A stretch of DNA of 64,000 nt from Clavelina lepadiformis (GCF_947623445.1 NC_135248.1:930001-994000); one strand, 5' to 3'. Counted from the stretch's first letter, positions 23,401 to 34,761 are shown. Program-made: numbers and translations. The notes: a model not told the origin generated them from the sequence alone.

Positions 23401-24746
23401 TTTGCGTGTCCGTCGCATTTCTCTGTATACAAAGATCTTCTATCAACAAGATAATTTGCAAACAAAGTTAACTTTTAGCGCATAATGAGTTTAATCTGAA
23501 TTTTTAAAAACAAATTACCAATTAAATTTTTTATTTTAATTAAATGTTTTTCGTATTATGTCGCTTGGTGTCGCACAGATGCACAAATCGTTGTTTGTGC
23601 AATGCACTACTATCAAGTCGGCAGGTTTTTTTTACAGAAACGTGTTTCTGAAAACGAACGTCATCATGAAATAATTCCATTTGTTGCTAGCAGAGCTTTT
23701 AAAGTTTTATGACGACAATTTCTTCTACAACTTCAAATACTTATGAAACTTAGAACTCTGAACATCTCAAGCGTTTTCTTTAAACTAAATCTTTACAAAA
23801 TACTGAATGTTTATGCTTCAAGAAAAAGATCGCAAGCAAGTTAGCAGAAAACCTTTGCAAAATACTTCACCTACCATCATGTGAATAACATACGTATCCA
23901 CTTTTTCTGCAATAGACATCATCTATTTTATTGCAAGCGCAAAGAAGTGGAATCGATGGGGGACATTGTGACGAACAATTCCATTCGTCGCTTCCATCCG
24001 GGCAATCCCCAAATCCGTCGCATTTCACTGCACGGAGCATTTTTAATTAAACAATGAAACTTGAGAATAAGAATTATAATAGAAAAAGAGAAGAATAAAA
24101 GAATAATCTTATTTAACCCAACTCACGAAAATCATCGAAGCATCTTCTTCCATCTCCACAACTGTCTCTTCCTTCCTTGTAGCAGTCGCAGGTTTGTTGA
24201 GGACAAGCGACATAATCGCAATTGTCTTCATCGCTATTGTCTGAGCAATCATCGAATAAATCGCATTTGAACGAAGTTGGTATTTTCAGGCCATTCTTGC
24301 ATCGGAATCCTTCTTCACATTTTTCAACGAACTCATCCCTCCAATTTCCACAGTCATATTCGCTATTGCACACTTTGCTTACATTGATGCATTGATAGAA
24401 CTTCACACCGACTCCATCATAGCACTGATACTCGCCAGGATCGCATCTACAATCAATCTCGTCAGCTCCATTCAAGCAATCTCGTTGTCCGTCACAGACC
24501 CACGATTGTGGTATGCATTTAGGGGGTTCACCGGATTGGTCGTCCTCACATGCACAGTTGAACTCGGATGGTTCGCATTGTTGGAAGTAATAATGGCATG
24601 TATCTGTGCGAGAATAAATAGATGCTGCAGAATTACCGTTATACCTGGTACCTGGTTATGGATTACTTACGTGAATCACCAAGCTGCCGTCCCCCCTGTG
24701 CTGAGGTCAGAAGCATCAGCAATAACAATGAAAAGATTAATTTCAT
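20486..24746 (-). CDS. Secreted-ectodomain LDLa-repeat G protein-coupled receptor (relaxin-receptor/GRL101-like 7TM)
   Basis: Five exons in transcript order: 24746-24671, 24603-24127, 24027-23875, 23422-23276, 22962-20486; all phase-1 joins, 1109 residues. Exon 1 encodes a signal peptide (MKLIFSLLLLMLLTSAQG). Many Cys-rich LDL-receptor class A modules follow, with the usual CDGxxDCxDGSDE Ca2+-binding motif (for example CDGFGDCPDGSDEWNC and CDGREDCDDGIDEENC). The last exon carries more LDLa modules and an uninterrupted rhodopsin-class 7TM domain from about residue 740 (LWFVTILTILGNFYVAVLS). The TM3 DRY motif is replaced by GYR. TM7 reads LLPINSAFNPILYSPYI (NPxxY form). Vertebrate relaxin receptors and snail GRL101 put leucine-rich repeats between LDLa and 7TM; none is seen here. 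The intact frame suggests a functional receptor. The ligand is unknown; lipoprotein or peptide binding is inference. Confidence 0.9.
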
Positions 24747-26241
24747 TGTTATTTTTAAATTAGAAAAAATAGCTTTACCTACACAAGTGCGACATGAATT
24801 TGTTAGCAAGAACCTGCACATCTTATCTATCAACACAAACAGCAACAACTAGCGCACTTTCGCAGACAAATAATAGCCCTTTCCATTTTTTTTGTATAGC
24901 TGGTTTTTAACAGTAAAGAGAGAGTACGATCTTGCCACATTTTATTACGTCGCTCGTCCGCAAAAACCGTCGTTACACACGCACAACAACTGATGATATT
25001 GATGATAAGCTGTAGCTCATCTGTATCCATATTTCGTCTTGTTCTTAGTTGGTAACCCAACTTATGCGCTGGCGGCTTTAACTGTTTACAATTTGACTGG
25101 TAACGCAATCACACCAAAAGCGACAAAGACCCCAAGTTACTTTGGCAGCCACCAACCATTTGGCTCTTTTAGGCCGTTTGCAAGCTTCTGACGTCAGTTA
25201 CAAGCACCGAGGATTGGAAGCACTTCTGCTTATTTACAAACATCTACGAGTAAGTACCTGGCTTTGCAAAAGCCGGAACATGTTTACCAAGATTAATTAT
25301 TGCCCTAAATTTACCTCTGTGTGATATTTAAACACTCTGCTGTCCCGTGGTCTTGCTTAGTTCTGTGATGTCGCGTGGATGACTTGCAACTTTTCTGGTA
25401 ACCCGGTTATCTTTCGTCATAGGATTCGTGGGCGAAAGTGAAAACGTAGGCTTATTTCGTTTGCTCGTTTACAGTAGTTTAGTTATCCTCATTTTGTAAA
25501 CACCACTCCACCGTATGTAAAAACCTTTTGTGACGTCTTTAGTAGACTGGCTAACTCACGCAAAAGTATTGGTTGTGTAGGCGAAGACGAAAGCTTCTTT
25601 TGTCGTTTAATTACTTCAGTAATTCTCATTTTGAAGACATGCGTTATTCGTTATGAATTGTATAATGCATTCTTCAGATAGTTGCATTGAGTAGGTTTAC
25701 TTTTTTGTTTTTTTCACAATGCATTCGGCTACAACAAACGTGTGTAAAATTTTCAATTCTATTTGAAAGTTTATTGTACATCTCATTTATAATTAATTAA
25801 TTTGTCAACCTATGGATCAGGACAACACAAAGTGCAACCGTGTACAGGAACAATTCCTTGACAATTTCAATTAATTGAAGTATTCATTTAGTATTTTGTT
25901 CAAAACGATGTTAATTTATTATAAAATAAAGGAATTTTTCCTGTTTCATCTTCTATATTAGTTTCATTTTCTATACTACGCAGTTTTCATGCAACGACGT
26001 AGTCATAAAATTGCTTTAATTTTAAAATAAAAAGGTCTTTTCATCGTTTGCAATTAATAGCAAAACAACCTATACGCGTTTGCAACTACTCCTCAGATAT
26101 CCGGACCTTCGAATTTTACTAAGTAACCAACTGTCCCAACTGTAACCAACTGTCTGCGTCAATAAACTGCGCTTGACCTTACTTCCATGAAGGCTGCTTG
26201 CAGTGGTGGGATTTAGCCGGTAATTCGAATTTTAATTTTAA
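24747..26241. other. Upstream region of the 7TM receptor gene; no gene recognised
   Basis: No exon could be supported. AT-rich intergenic DNA that must contain the receptor's promoter. Confidence 0.4.
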
Positions 26242-26321
26242 GAGCTGACCACCATAAGCTGTCGACAAGACTGAGGTTGAGTTTTTCCTTTCTAGGAATC
26301 ATGCGGTTTCCATCGCATACT
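26242..26321 (+). repeat. Dispersed 80-bp repeat, copy 1
   Basis: GAGCTGACCACCATAAGCTG and the next 60 bases match 30900-30980 with scattered substitutions. The match starts sharply at GAGCTGACC in both, with unrelated flanks, as expected for an inserted element end. Confidence 0.65.
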
Positions 26322-27262
26322 AACCAAGGCATATCTCTAATAGGCTACTAGTCTTAAACATTTTGCGATCAACAAAAGTTTTTCAAAATATTTGCAGCTT
26401 CTTATTGTTAAAAGTATAAGAAATCCATGTTCGTGCACTTATTTCACTTTGGTGGTCAGTAGTCCAAGAAGGTCTGATTTCCTCGTTACCAATTGCAATC
26501 ATTAAATCAAACTAACAATAAATAGACCAATCTGCTTCACATGTAACTCAACTTGCATTTTGTCCCTTAATCATAGAAATATTTACCTTTGTATAAATCT
26601 TTGAGAATGTTTGTAAAGGAGAAGAAATTGATCCCATGCTGTATGAATTGAGGTTTTTATTGATAAATTACTGCTACTGGTAGATTACATTGAAGCCTGT
26701 TGCATTATTCATTTACAAGTCAGTTTCATAGAGAACATACCTATATGCAAAATATTTTAACAATTAATTTTAATAACTAATAGGCATAGAGCAGGATTTT
26801 GATATCTAATATTTGTTGATAATTTTAGGACACTGACTTAAAAAGTTCTTCATTTTGTCATTACACAACTTACTCATTAATGCAAAACTGGAGCTATACC
26901 AGGTGGAGTCTGATAGCACCATCAAGTCTGACTTTTTCAATTCCATCAAATTCTATGAAGGATGTCATGAAGCATGACCTCAGTGCAATTCCTAAGATTG
27001 TGTACATGAGGCAAAATTTTAGAGTGCTTGGCATAACTAAAGGCAGTGCTTTGCTGAGGTGTCTGATTTAGTAAAACTACAGTCATTGATGCTTTTATAA
27101 ATCATCCTGTATATATACACAAGTTTTTTGTTTCAATGATGTCATTTAAATCATATTAATTTTTGTCAGTTTTTGTCTAATTTTTAAATTGTATATTTAA
27201 GATTTTGGTAAAAATTTTCTGATAAAATCAGTGCGGTAGAAATAGTAAAACTAAAAGAAAAC
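26322..27262. other. Gene-poor AT-rich region, possible hAT debris
   Basis: No reliable gene. Around 26885-26970 one frame reads KLELYQVESDSTIKSDFFNS before stops, weakly like the C-terminal region of hAT transposases. This is not strong enough for a firm call. Confidence 0.3.
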
Positions 27263-27628
27263 ATGTCTGGCGCTAGAATGGATGTCTAAAATGATGACAA
27301 TGACATTGTAGAAACTGTGACAGAACCTTCCAAAGATAAGGTTGCAAACAATTCTCCCAATCATTCTGAAATAGATACACCAGATAACTTACACTCAGAG
27401 CCAACTGCAGATGAAATTTGTAAGCCAGCTCACATAGAATGTGATGATAAATTGATGCCAAAGCAGAGTACAGAAAATGTGGATCCATTACATGATGCAG
27501 TTCCATCAACCAGTAGCACTGAAACTTACATCCAAGACGTTAGACCTGATTCTGACAACAAATCACCAATGGATGTAAAAATAGGACCAAAAATCTGGGT
27601 AAAAAGAAAGTTGTATTACAATTCTTAG
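27263..27628 (+). pseudogene. Hydrophilic ORF with one early in-frame stop, unrecognised
   Basis: From ATG at 27263 the frame reads MSGARMDV, a TAA at 27287-27289, then stays open for 113 codons to TAG at 27626-27628. The downstream part is acidic and Ser/Pro/Asp-rich (for example VDPLHDAVPSTSSTETYIQD), so it looks like disordered protein. No family is recognised. It could be a pseudogene, an exon entered by splicing after the stop, or chance. Confidence 0.3.
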
Positions 27629-27751
27629 CATGGTTTCAGTCGATCTTACTGTTTACTACTTGTTTTTTAATTCAGCTCGTTCAGTTTAATTATCTGCACT
27701 TGAATGATAAAGTGATTTATAAAAGTTTAATTTTTTGACTAATTTTACATC

Positions 27752-28036
27752 ATGTATTGGATGGTTGGTGCAGTTATGATCTATTTTTGTTTACATGCTT
27801 TCATTAAGATTGTGATCATGCATTTAATTAACAGATTTCGGAACCAAATACATGAAGTGATTGAAAAAATTGCTACAGATAACAACTCAAGAAGAATACG
27901 ACTTTTCGAAGTTGAAATGGTCTATGTAAAGAAGCATTTCACACCACAAGATCGTATTGGTAGCATTTTCCTCATAACAGTTCCCAGAAGCCACCAAAGA
28001 ACAGCAACTAATAAAAAATTCAACACAAATAGGTGA
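27752..28036 (+). CDS. Uncertain 94-residue ORF with a hydrophobic N-terminus
   Basis: Starts at ATG in MYWMVGAVMIYFCLHAF, a plausible membrane or signal segment, followed by a basic, helix-prone part (NQIHEVIEKIATDNNSRRIR). It is in a different frame from the ORF just upstream, and a cag at 27832-27834 could be a splice acceptor feeding the second half. No family recognised; it may be chance. Confidence 0.2.
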   Translation: MYWMVGAVMIYFCLHAFIKIVIMHLINRFRNQIHEVIEKIATDNNSRRIRLFEVEMVYVKKHFTPQDRIGSIFLITVPRSHQRTATNKKFNTNR

Positions 28037-28244
28037 TAAAATATTGTCAACCACTTGTGAACGTGATGTTATTCATGTTATTTGATGAGAAATGTTACAG
28101 TGTAAATGACGATGCTCAAGGTACAAAGCCGCTAACTTTTCTTTATAAAGAACTAGTCAACTAAACCTGTCTCCAACTTGATTAGTTTATTGTTTCTAGA
28201 ACACCAGGTTGAAACAGAAGACTTTTTCGATGTGGGTGTTAATG

Positions 28245-28350
28245 ATGTTGAAAACCTTCTAACAAATCCTAAAAACAGGGAAAGCACCCAATTTCCGGAC
28301 ACAATCTTAAAGATAGGGAAAGCACCTAATTTCCAGACAATTTCTAAATA
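28245..28350 (+). repeat. Internally duplicated repeat, copy 1 (inverted partner at 29055-29133)
   Basis: Contains two tandem versions of a 40-nt motif (GGGAAAGCACCCAATTTCC and GGGAAAGCACCTAATTTCC). The whole block, beginning at GTTGAAAACC, recurs in reverse complement at 29055-29133. Confidence 0.65.
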
Positions 28351-29054
28351 TTGCACTTTCAGTCATGTCACCCCCAAAACGTATGTTAAAAAACGACACG
28401 ACATCCTTTTTTCCGTAAGCACAGCTACTTTCCTATTGTATGCCAACAGCTTACAAGTTCTAATGACTTTGGTTTCATTGTTTGCAGAATAATCTTACAC
28501 TCGCCGCAAATCCTTGGTTCCAATTCAAGTCCATCGTTGAAAGCGGAAGATATTCTAAAAAATATAATATTCAATAATCTCTTATATGTCGAGGAGGCAA
28601 ACAGAGCATTAAAAACGTACGTATATCTTCAAAGCGCTCTGCAATAAATGAACACGGACTAGTATAGTCCGGAATGTTCTTAGTTTAATGGAACCAGACT
28701 AATGCACTGAAGCCTGTTCGTGTCATTCGTCCTTCACGTTATTAAGTTATTGAAATGTATGAACCAGAGCAAATTTAACTTGATCAAACTTGGAAAAACA
28801 TCAATTTCAATTATAGCCCATACACAGCGCTGTTGCAGTCTGAGACAAAATTGAACTCATTTAAAGTATGTTTTATGTTATGTAAAATAGTTACGTAACT
28901 CATTCAGGAGAGATCATTTTCTCAATATGCCACCAGTTTCTATTGCAATTTTTGTGATTTGTGTACAAAAAAAAAACTTGTGTGACAATTGGAACCCGCA
29001 CAAAAGCTGGCTTACTTATCTCTGCACCTGAGCATGACGTAAATACCTCTGTAA

Positions 29055-29133
29055 GTAGGTACTTTCCCTTTTTAGGACTTGTCCGGAAATTAGGTGCTTT
29101 TCCAATCTTTAGGACTTGTTAGGTTTTCAACAA
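29055..29133 (-). repeat. Inverted partner of the repeat at 28245
   Basis: Read on the minus strand it gives GTTGAAAACCTAACAAGTCC, then AAAGCACCTAATTTCCGG and CCTAAAAAGGGAAAGTACC, matching 28245-28350 in order. About 700 bp separates the two arms. Confidence 0.65.
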
Positions 29134-29169
29134 TTACAAAGCCATGTTTTTAAGGACGGGTCACAGTAA

Positions 29170-30205
29170 TGTGTAATGGCGCCTCCATTTAACCGATTTT
29201 CCGTCGTTCAAAAGTCCTGAGTTCGAATCTCAACGCTGCCACAATCTTTGATTCTTTTCGCTTCTGACTAAGCCGGAATAAAATACACTAGCGCAGATGG
29301 CAAGTTCTTAACAACATACCACATTACTGTCATATATAGTTCCCAGTCCAGGCTGCACGAGTTTCGGGTTCAAATCCCTTCCCCAGCGTTTGTCCTTTTT
29401 TCTGCAGGTGCAACAAGACTCCGAAGGTCATAAACTCATAATGTGCGACAGAAGTCAATTGAAGCGCAAGGAACTTCAGACCAAATTTTCGCATCAATTT
29501 AAACAGCAAGCTGTTTGATTGTTATATATCTTTTTAACTTTATTGGCGAATACCGTTGCATAGCTCGAGCACAACGCAAATTCCATTGAAACAATAGACC
29601 TCGGGTTCGAATCCCTGTCTGTTGTATTTCCATTTTCAAGAATTTACATCTGACGATGGTTTCTGTTGCCACTTCGTAGCTCGCGTACTTCGACACTGCA
29701 CTCGGTGCTAGAGGTTCCAGGTTCGATCCCGGCCGTAAGCCATTCTAGCCCAATTCACGGCCCTAAGCCGCTTAAACTTAATCCACGGCCATAAGCCGCT
29801 TTAACTTAATCCAAGGCAATAAGCCACCTTTAACCCAATTCAAGGCCATAAGCCACTCTAAAACAATCCATGGCCTTAAGCCGCTCTTTGTCCTATCCCT
29901 CGGCCATGGCCAATCTAAACCCTTTAAACCCTACCCCAACCCCACCCCTCCCTTCCTAATCCCTTCCCTAACCCCGACCCCATCTGTAAGTTAACGGCCT
30001 TAAGCCACATAACAACGTCTGGAACTGAGGCGCCGGCCGGGGACGCGGGTGAAGTGGCAACATCGGTGGAATATGTTTTTTATTTGGTCAGTGATTTCGA
30101 ATGATATATATTTGAAATTTGCAGCAAAATAAAAAGGGTTATTTAGCTCGGTTGTAAAATCTTTGCCATCTAGCATGAAGGTAGCGGGTTCGATTCCCGG
30201 CCGAG
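29170..30205 (+). repeat. Cluster of five tRNA-like (pol III B-box) segments, probably SINE remnants
   Basis: Good matches to the pol III B-box/T-arm consensus GGTTCGANNCC occur at 29219-29231, 29366-29378, 29603-29615, 29719-29731 and 30186-30198. Three are preceded at the expected distance by TAGCTCG-type A-box-like sequence. In the last, AGCTCGG pairs in six of seven positions with the 3' CCGAGCA, but the fold is too short for a D arm. None folds into a full tRNA by eye, so tRNA-derived SINEs or decayed tRNA copies are more likely than active genes. Antisense translations here give RPGIEPAT-type peptides, a known tRNA artefact. Confidence 0.55.
29731..29931 (+). repeat. 28-bp minisatellite, about seven units
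   Basis: Units start GGCCNTAAGCC and run on as CGCTTTAACTTAATCCA or close variants. Starts are at 29731, 29759, 29787, 29815, 29844, 29872 and 29902 (lengths 28-30). A further partial unit (CGGCCTTAAGCCACAT) is at about 29995. The array begins directly at the 3' end of a tRNA-like B box, suggesting growth from a SINE tail. Confidence 0.85.
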
Positions 30206-30899
30206 CAACAGATGCAAACAAAAAGTTTTGTGGTCGAAAGCTGATCATCAGCGCCCCTTGTCGCTAAAACTCTTCATAAATCACAGCCCACTAGAGGGCA
30301 TGAGATGTTGCCGCTCGTTGAGTAGCAAGCCAAGCAGGCTCCGTGCGACGAAATATCGACGTTGGACTTCATCACGCATCCGTTGTCCGGCGGTAGGGTT
30401 AGTGAGTGGATGCAGACTTCAGATGGAAGTGTGAGAACCTTAAATTGAATTTGAAACAGATCGAATTAAAAAGCCGTAGATTGCAGAGGCATGCAGAGCC
30501 GTAGATATTGTACAACATTTTAACTGGAAAAAATTGTGTTCAAAATTCAGTTTTATATAAAATTTTACGGTAAATTTCTTCACACTAATACTGCAGCAAT
30601 GCAGTAACAAGTTACTGCCAAAAATAGGCCACGTTAAAATTAATTGACAGTTTTGTATTAATTCACGCTGTAATTAAAGTCATCGATTTATTAAATAGAC
30701 AAGAGATTGATTAAAACACGTCAAAGTGATCCGGTCCCGACCAATCAAATACAATATTCATCACAGGAATCAACAGGTCAATATAACGGGAACATTCCGT
30801 TCAATTGTGACGTCAAAGAGGTAGGTAAACACGCACGCACCAATAAATCAATAGCAATGATGGTTTTAAGCAATCCGGTTTTACCTTTGCTTGCTTCTC

Positions 30900-30980
30900 G
30901 GAGCTGACCACAATAAGCTGTCGACCACATTGGGGTTGAGTTTCCCTTTCCCGGAGTCAGGCGATTTGCATACTATCGGG
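30900..30980 (+). repeat. Dispersed 80-bp repeat, copy 2
   Basis: Counterpart of 26242-26321 in the same orientation: GAGCTGACCACAATAAGCTG, then GGGGTTGAGTTTCCC and GCATACTATCGGG. Confidence 0.65.
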
Positions 30981-31282
30981 TCGACCAATCATCTGTCCGT
31001 GCGGTGGTGCTAGAGGGCGTATTAGGAGCAACGGTGCGTTGATAAACCTGAGCGCAAGAAAACATTCTCGATAACGAGCTCATTGTTATGCTTAGTATTG
31101 GGCTAGACCTCTTCTACGCACATTTTGGCATCATCCATTTGTTGTGCACTTAAGATATTACGTTGTTAATAAACGTGTTTTCAATGTTAGGGAACATGTT
31201 CTCTACATCTTCCAACAGTGTAGTTGTTCCGTTGTTTGTGTTATTTTGGCCTTAAATTCGTTAAACTTAGGAATTATTTTAT

Positions 31283-31382
31283 GGGTTTGGTGGCCATGCT
31301 AGCCTACCATCTTACAGCACAATTGCGTTATTGCTATCTTGCATGTTTTAAGCCCTTGGGCTTTGCCACTTTTTCCTGCTCG
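31283..31382 (+). repeat. Dispersed repeat, copy 2 (first copy at 12889-12988)
   Basis: GGGTTTGGTGGCCATGCTAG, then TTTTAAGCCCTTGGG and CTTTTTCCTGCTCG follow the same order and spacing as at 12889-12988. Confidence 0.55.
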
Positions 31383-31924
31383 TTAACTGTTCGTGAATCA
31401 AATAAATCTGCTGTTCTGCTCATTAATTGTTCGTGAGCACGTGTTTAATTACGCTGTAATTACAACGGTAAGCATCATAACTTTCGTTCCGTACAGTTAA
31501 TGGCGAAAGATAAACAAAAGAATGCCACCACGCACACGCACATTTTCTCATTCACTCTAAAATCTACTTTTAAACATCTACTTACTAACCGATTTTTAAC
31601 AACAGTTTATGATTTTTAATATCTTATTTGAGGGTGCTGGGATTTAGCCTAAGCAGCATAAGAACTAAACATGGCCGTTGTTACGTTCAAAATCTTTACA
31701 CTGCTTAGTGCTGTTTTTACATCAAACACTTTTTATGAAACCTGTCAAAATCTACACAAACTCCCATTTGCATGGTTAGTCTATTTACTGTCGATTTTAC
31801 CAACCTCGGAAATATCAAAGTATTTTGATTGGTCGTTTTAATTTCAAGTTAATAACATCAAATTACTCATAGTTTTAAAATTCATAGTATTCTGCTTATA
31901 GAATTAAACTATAAAGAATAGAAA

Positions 31925-33010
31925 ATTCTGCTCATAGTTCACTCAGTCAAATTGAGTCAATTTAAACTGTGACTTAAGTTATGTCACGTCAATGCTTTTA
32001 ATTTCAAAATCGTTTATGTCGTCATGATATATCATACATTGCGTTAAAATATCAACGCAGTTAGTTTGTTAATGTTAATGCTTTCTGAAAAATGCAAATT
32101 TTTTTGAAAACTTTTTGAAAATTTTTCGTTTTTAACTTTTTCGTATAACGTGGCTGGTGACTCCATTCATTCAGTACCAGGACTCAATCGAAGTTAAGTC
32201 ATTCAAGACGCTTGACTCGAGTCAGACCAAGTCATGAGAAATGTGACTCGATTCGACTCGAATCAATGCAAAACTGCGGTCAACTTACTTTCTCATATTT
32301 CTCTCACTCATATATGTCGTTGACCACTTGCTGGCGCACCCCGACAGACTGACCAATCCCTGGATTTAGCATCAAAACAACTGAAGGTCAGGATGTCCGT
32401 CATATAAAAAACCATAGGTTGTCAATTGAACGAATGAGTGCACATTTAAAAAACATGACATGAAAAAATTAAATTACAAATGGGTAAAGTCACACCAAAC
32501 TCCTATTCACCTTCCATTGTACCTTATTGAGGTCACAATCGTGACAGCTTTGTGATGTCATACAGTTTCCTTCTCATCCAATGCACTTGAGTAACATCAT
32601 CCATAGGAAGAAACGTGTGCAGCTTGCAGCAATCTATGTTGCAATGTCACCAACTACATTTCAATGAAAACTCGAAAATAAAAGTAAAGACTAGTTTGCA
32701 GACACAACTCAACATACCATTGTTTTGACTTCACTCAAAATCCAAGATAACTCACATTGACCTGAGTTTGGTTCTGACAGTTTTGACGAACAAAAACTAC
32801 GACTCTATGTAATAAAAATGAATATTTTCCTCATACACTACAACTATCAACATTTTCAAAACAGCCATGACATAATGGCAACCAATTTGATGCAACATGT
32901 AATTTGGCGTCAGAAGAATCCTTTTAAAGGCATTGACTCAAGTTGACTCGATTCAGAAAAAATGACTTGGTTACAAGTCTGCTTCTACGGAAAGCATTCT
33001 GCTCATAGTT
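31925..33010. mobile_element. Repetitive element of about 1.05 kb flanked by a 15-bp direct repeat
   Basis: ATTCTGCTCATAGTT occurs exactly at 31925-31939 and 32996-33010, like a target-site duplication of an RNA-mediated insertion. The interior is rich in GACTCGA/TCGAGTC motifs and shares several blocks with 33140-33680. No open reading frame survives. Class is not determined. Confidence 0.5.
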
Positions 33011-33139
33011 TATATTTTTCTCGGCTTATTGCTGTTGTTTAAATATGAAGTCAATTTTCTTATAAAGAAACATATTTTCATTTTTTAAAAGTAATTCTCA
33101 CAAGAGTGCCACATATTTAGCTTGTTACTGGCAATCAGT

Positions 33140-33680
33140 GTTGTAACCAGTCAAGTTGAGTGATTTTGAGTTGCGACTCGAGTAAAGTCAAGTTAACGTA
33201 AGTGGTAACTCGATTCAAATCGAGTCAATGCCTTTAATTATTATTTTTGATGCCAGACTATACATTGCGTTAAATTGGTAACGTCACAACATTATGGCTG
33301 TCTCCAAATTTGTCGGGTTTAAACATCGACCGGTCGTAATTAAAAGGAAGGAGCACAAGGTACACATTAAAAAAACTTGAAACTATTTTATTTACATGAG
33401 AAATGCAATTGACAACAAAAACTACAAATGTATTTAAATTAAACTGGAGTTCCTATTCATTTTCCATCGTGCAAATTATGTCACAATCATGACTTGTAAG
33501 CTTTGTGATGTAAAAACATGATATGAAACATACCTTGTTCATAAATATTATACCAATGTCAACCTAAAGATGAAAGTAAAAATTACGTTGATTTTAACTC
33601 ACCACTGTGTTTGCTGGAATGTTCTTGTTTCAATCTATCCAGTCATATCCAGCATGTCACTGACCTGTTTTAGGTCGAGT
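33140..33680. mobile_element. Second, partial copy of the 31.9-kb element
   Basis: Blocks recur in direct orientation: CTCGATTCAAATCGAGTCAA; TTTTAATT-like sequence before ATACATTGCGTTAAA; CCTATTCATTTTCCATCGTG before a CACAATCATGAC block. Each has a diverged match in 31940-32995. Confidence 0.5.
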
Positions 33681-34060
33681 TTTCAAAATATGAGGACCAG
33701 CATGATGACACTTAATCATAGAACCCAATGATCAACAATCTGAAATAAAAAAGACTGGTATTACCATTTAATTATTAGCTTAGAATCAAATAAACTCATA
33801 CAAAAATATAGTTTTTAAAGCAATTGCAGCACTGCCATATGCAGAAGTCAATACCGGCAATAAATTTACATTCTGAGATAAAACAAGAACAATAGAATAA
33901 GCAAATTACTTGATGAAAGGATTTTGTTCTTGTTTATTTATTTGTTTCTATCTGACATGTAAATACAATGATGCAGCAAAGTAACAGCTTCCTGCTATAT
34001 GTGCATTATGGAAAAGAATCTGAAAAAAGGAAGTTAAGCCAGAACAACAAGCTTACCTGA

Positions 34061-34113
34061 AGCAAACAATGACTTTAAAAAGCAAACAATGACTTTACAA
34101 AGCAAACAATGAC
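34061..34113 (+). repeat. Three tandem 20-bp units
   Basis: AGCAAACAATGACTTTAAAA, AGCAAACAATGACTTTACAA and AGCAAACAATGAC start at 34061, 34081 and 34101. Confidence 0.85.
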
Positions 34114-34761
34114 AACAATGGTTCTGTTCAGCTTCAATCTCCATTTCTGCAGACAGGTCGACAAAGTAGTCACATCACGGCAAGGGTGTTGTTTCCCATT
34201 CCTGCACCAAGCACCTGATGGAAAATTCGTCCGCTGAGGTATACATGGACCACATAGCGTTTGATAGGTCATGGGTGTAGATGTTAAAGAGAAGTGGAGC
34301 AATGAAGGACGATAGTTGTGGGATGTTGTATTTGAGGCGCCGTAGTTTGCTTTGCTAACCTTGACCGATAATTAGTTTTCAATGAGTCATTTTATTTCCT
34401 GATACAATATTATTACCTGCAAATACGAAAAAACAAATTTTTCACAACCAATTAGTGATCATGCTTTGTTCTGTGATGTGACTTTAAAGCTTTGGCTCCT
34501 TCGGAAAATTTGAACAAATCGATAAAAAACCAGCAGAAGAATTACTTTAAATATATGTAAAAATACAACCAGTGTTAAATTAAAAAAATCAAGCTAGTAG
34601 GCCGGTAACTTAAGTAAAAAATATTTACTTAAACAAGGTTTTAATCATTTGTTATTTATTTTTGTAGCAAATTAAGAAATAATGCTAAAACTTATCAGAC
34701 TTTAAAATTAAATCTTGTTTCTTGGAGAATTTAGCTTTGCAATTTTTTCTTCAAAACTTGA

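Noticed and set aside
29170..30205. Functional tRNA genes
   Set aside because: The T-arm motifs are good, but acceptor stems and D arms do not pair fully in any of the five; remnants or SINEs are more likely.
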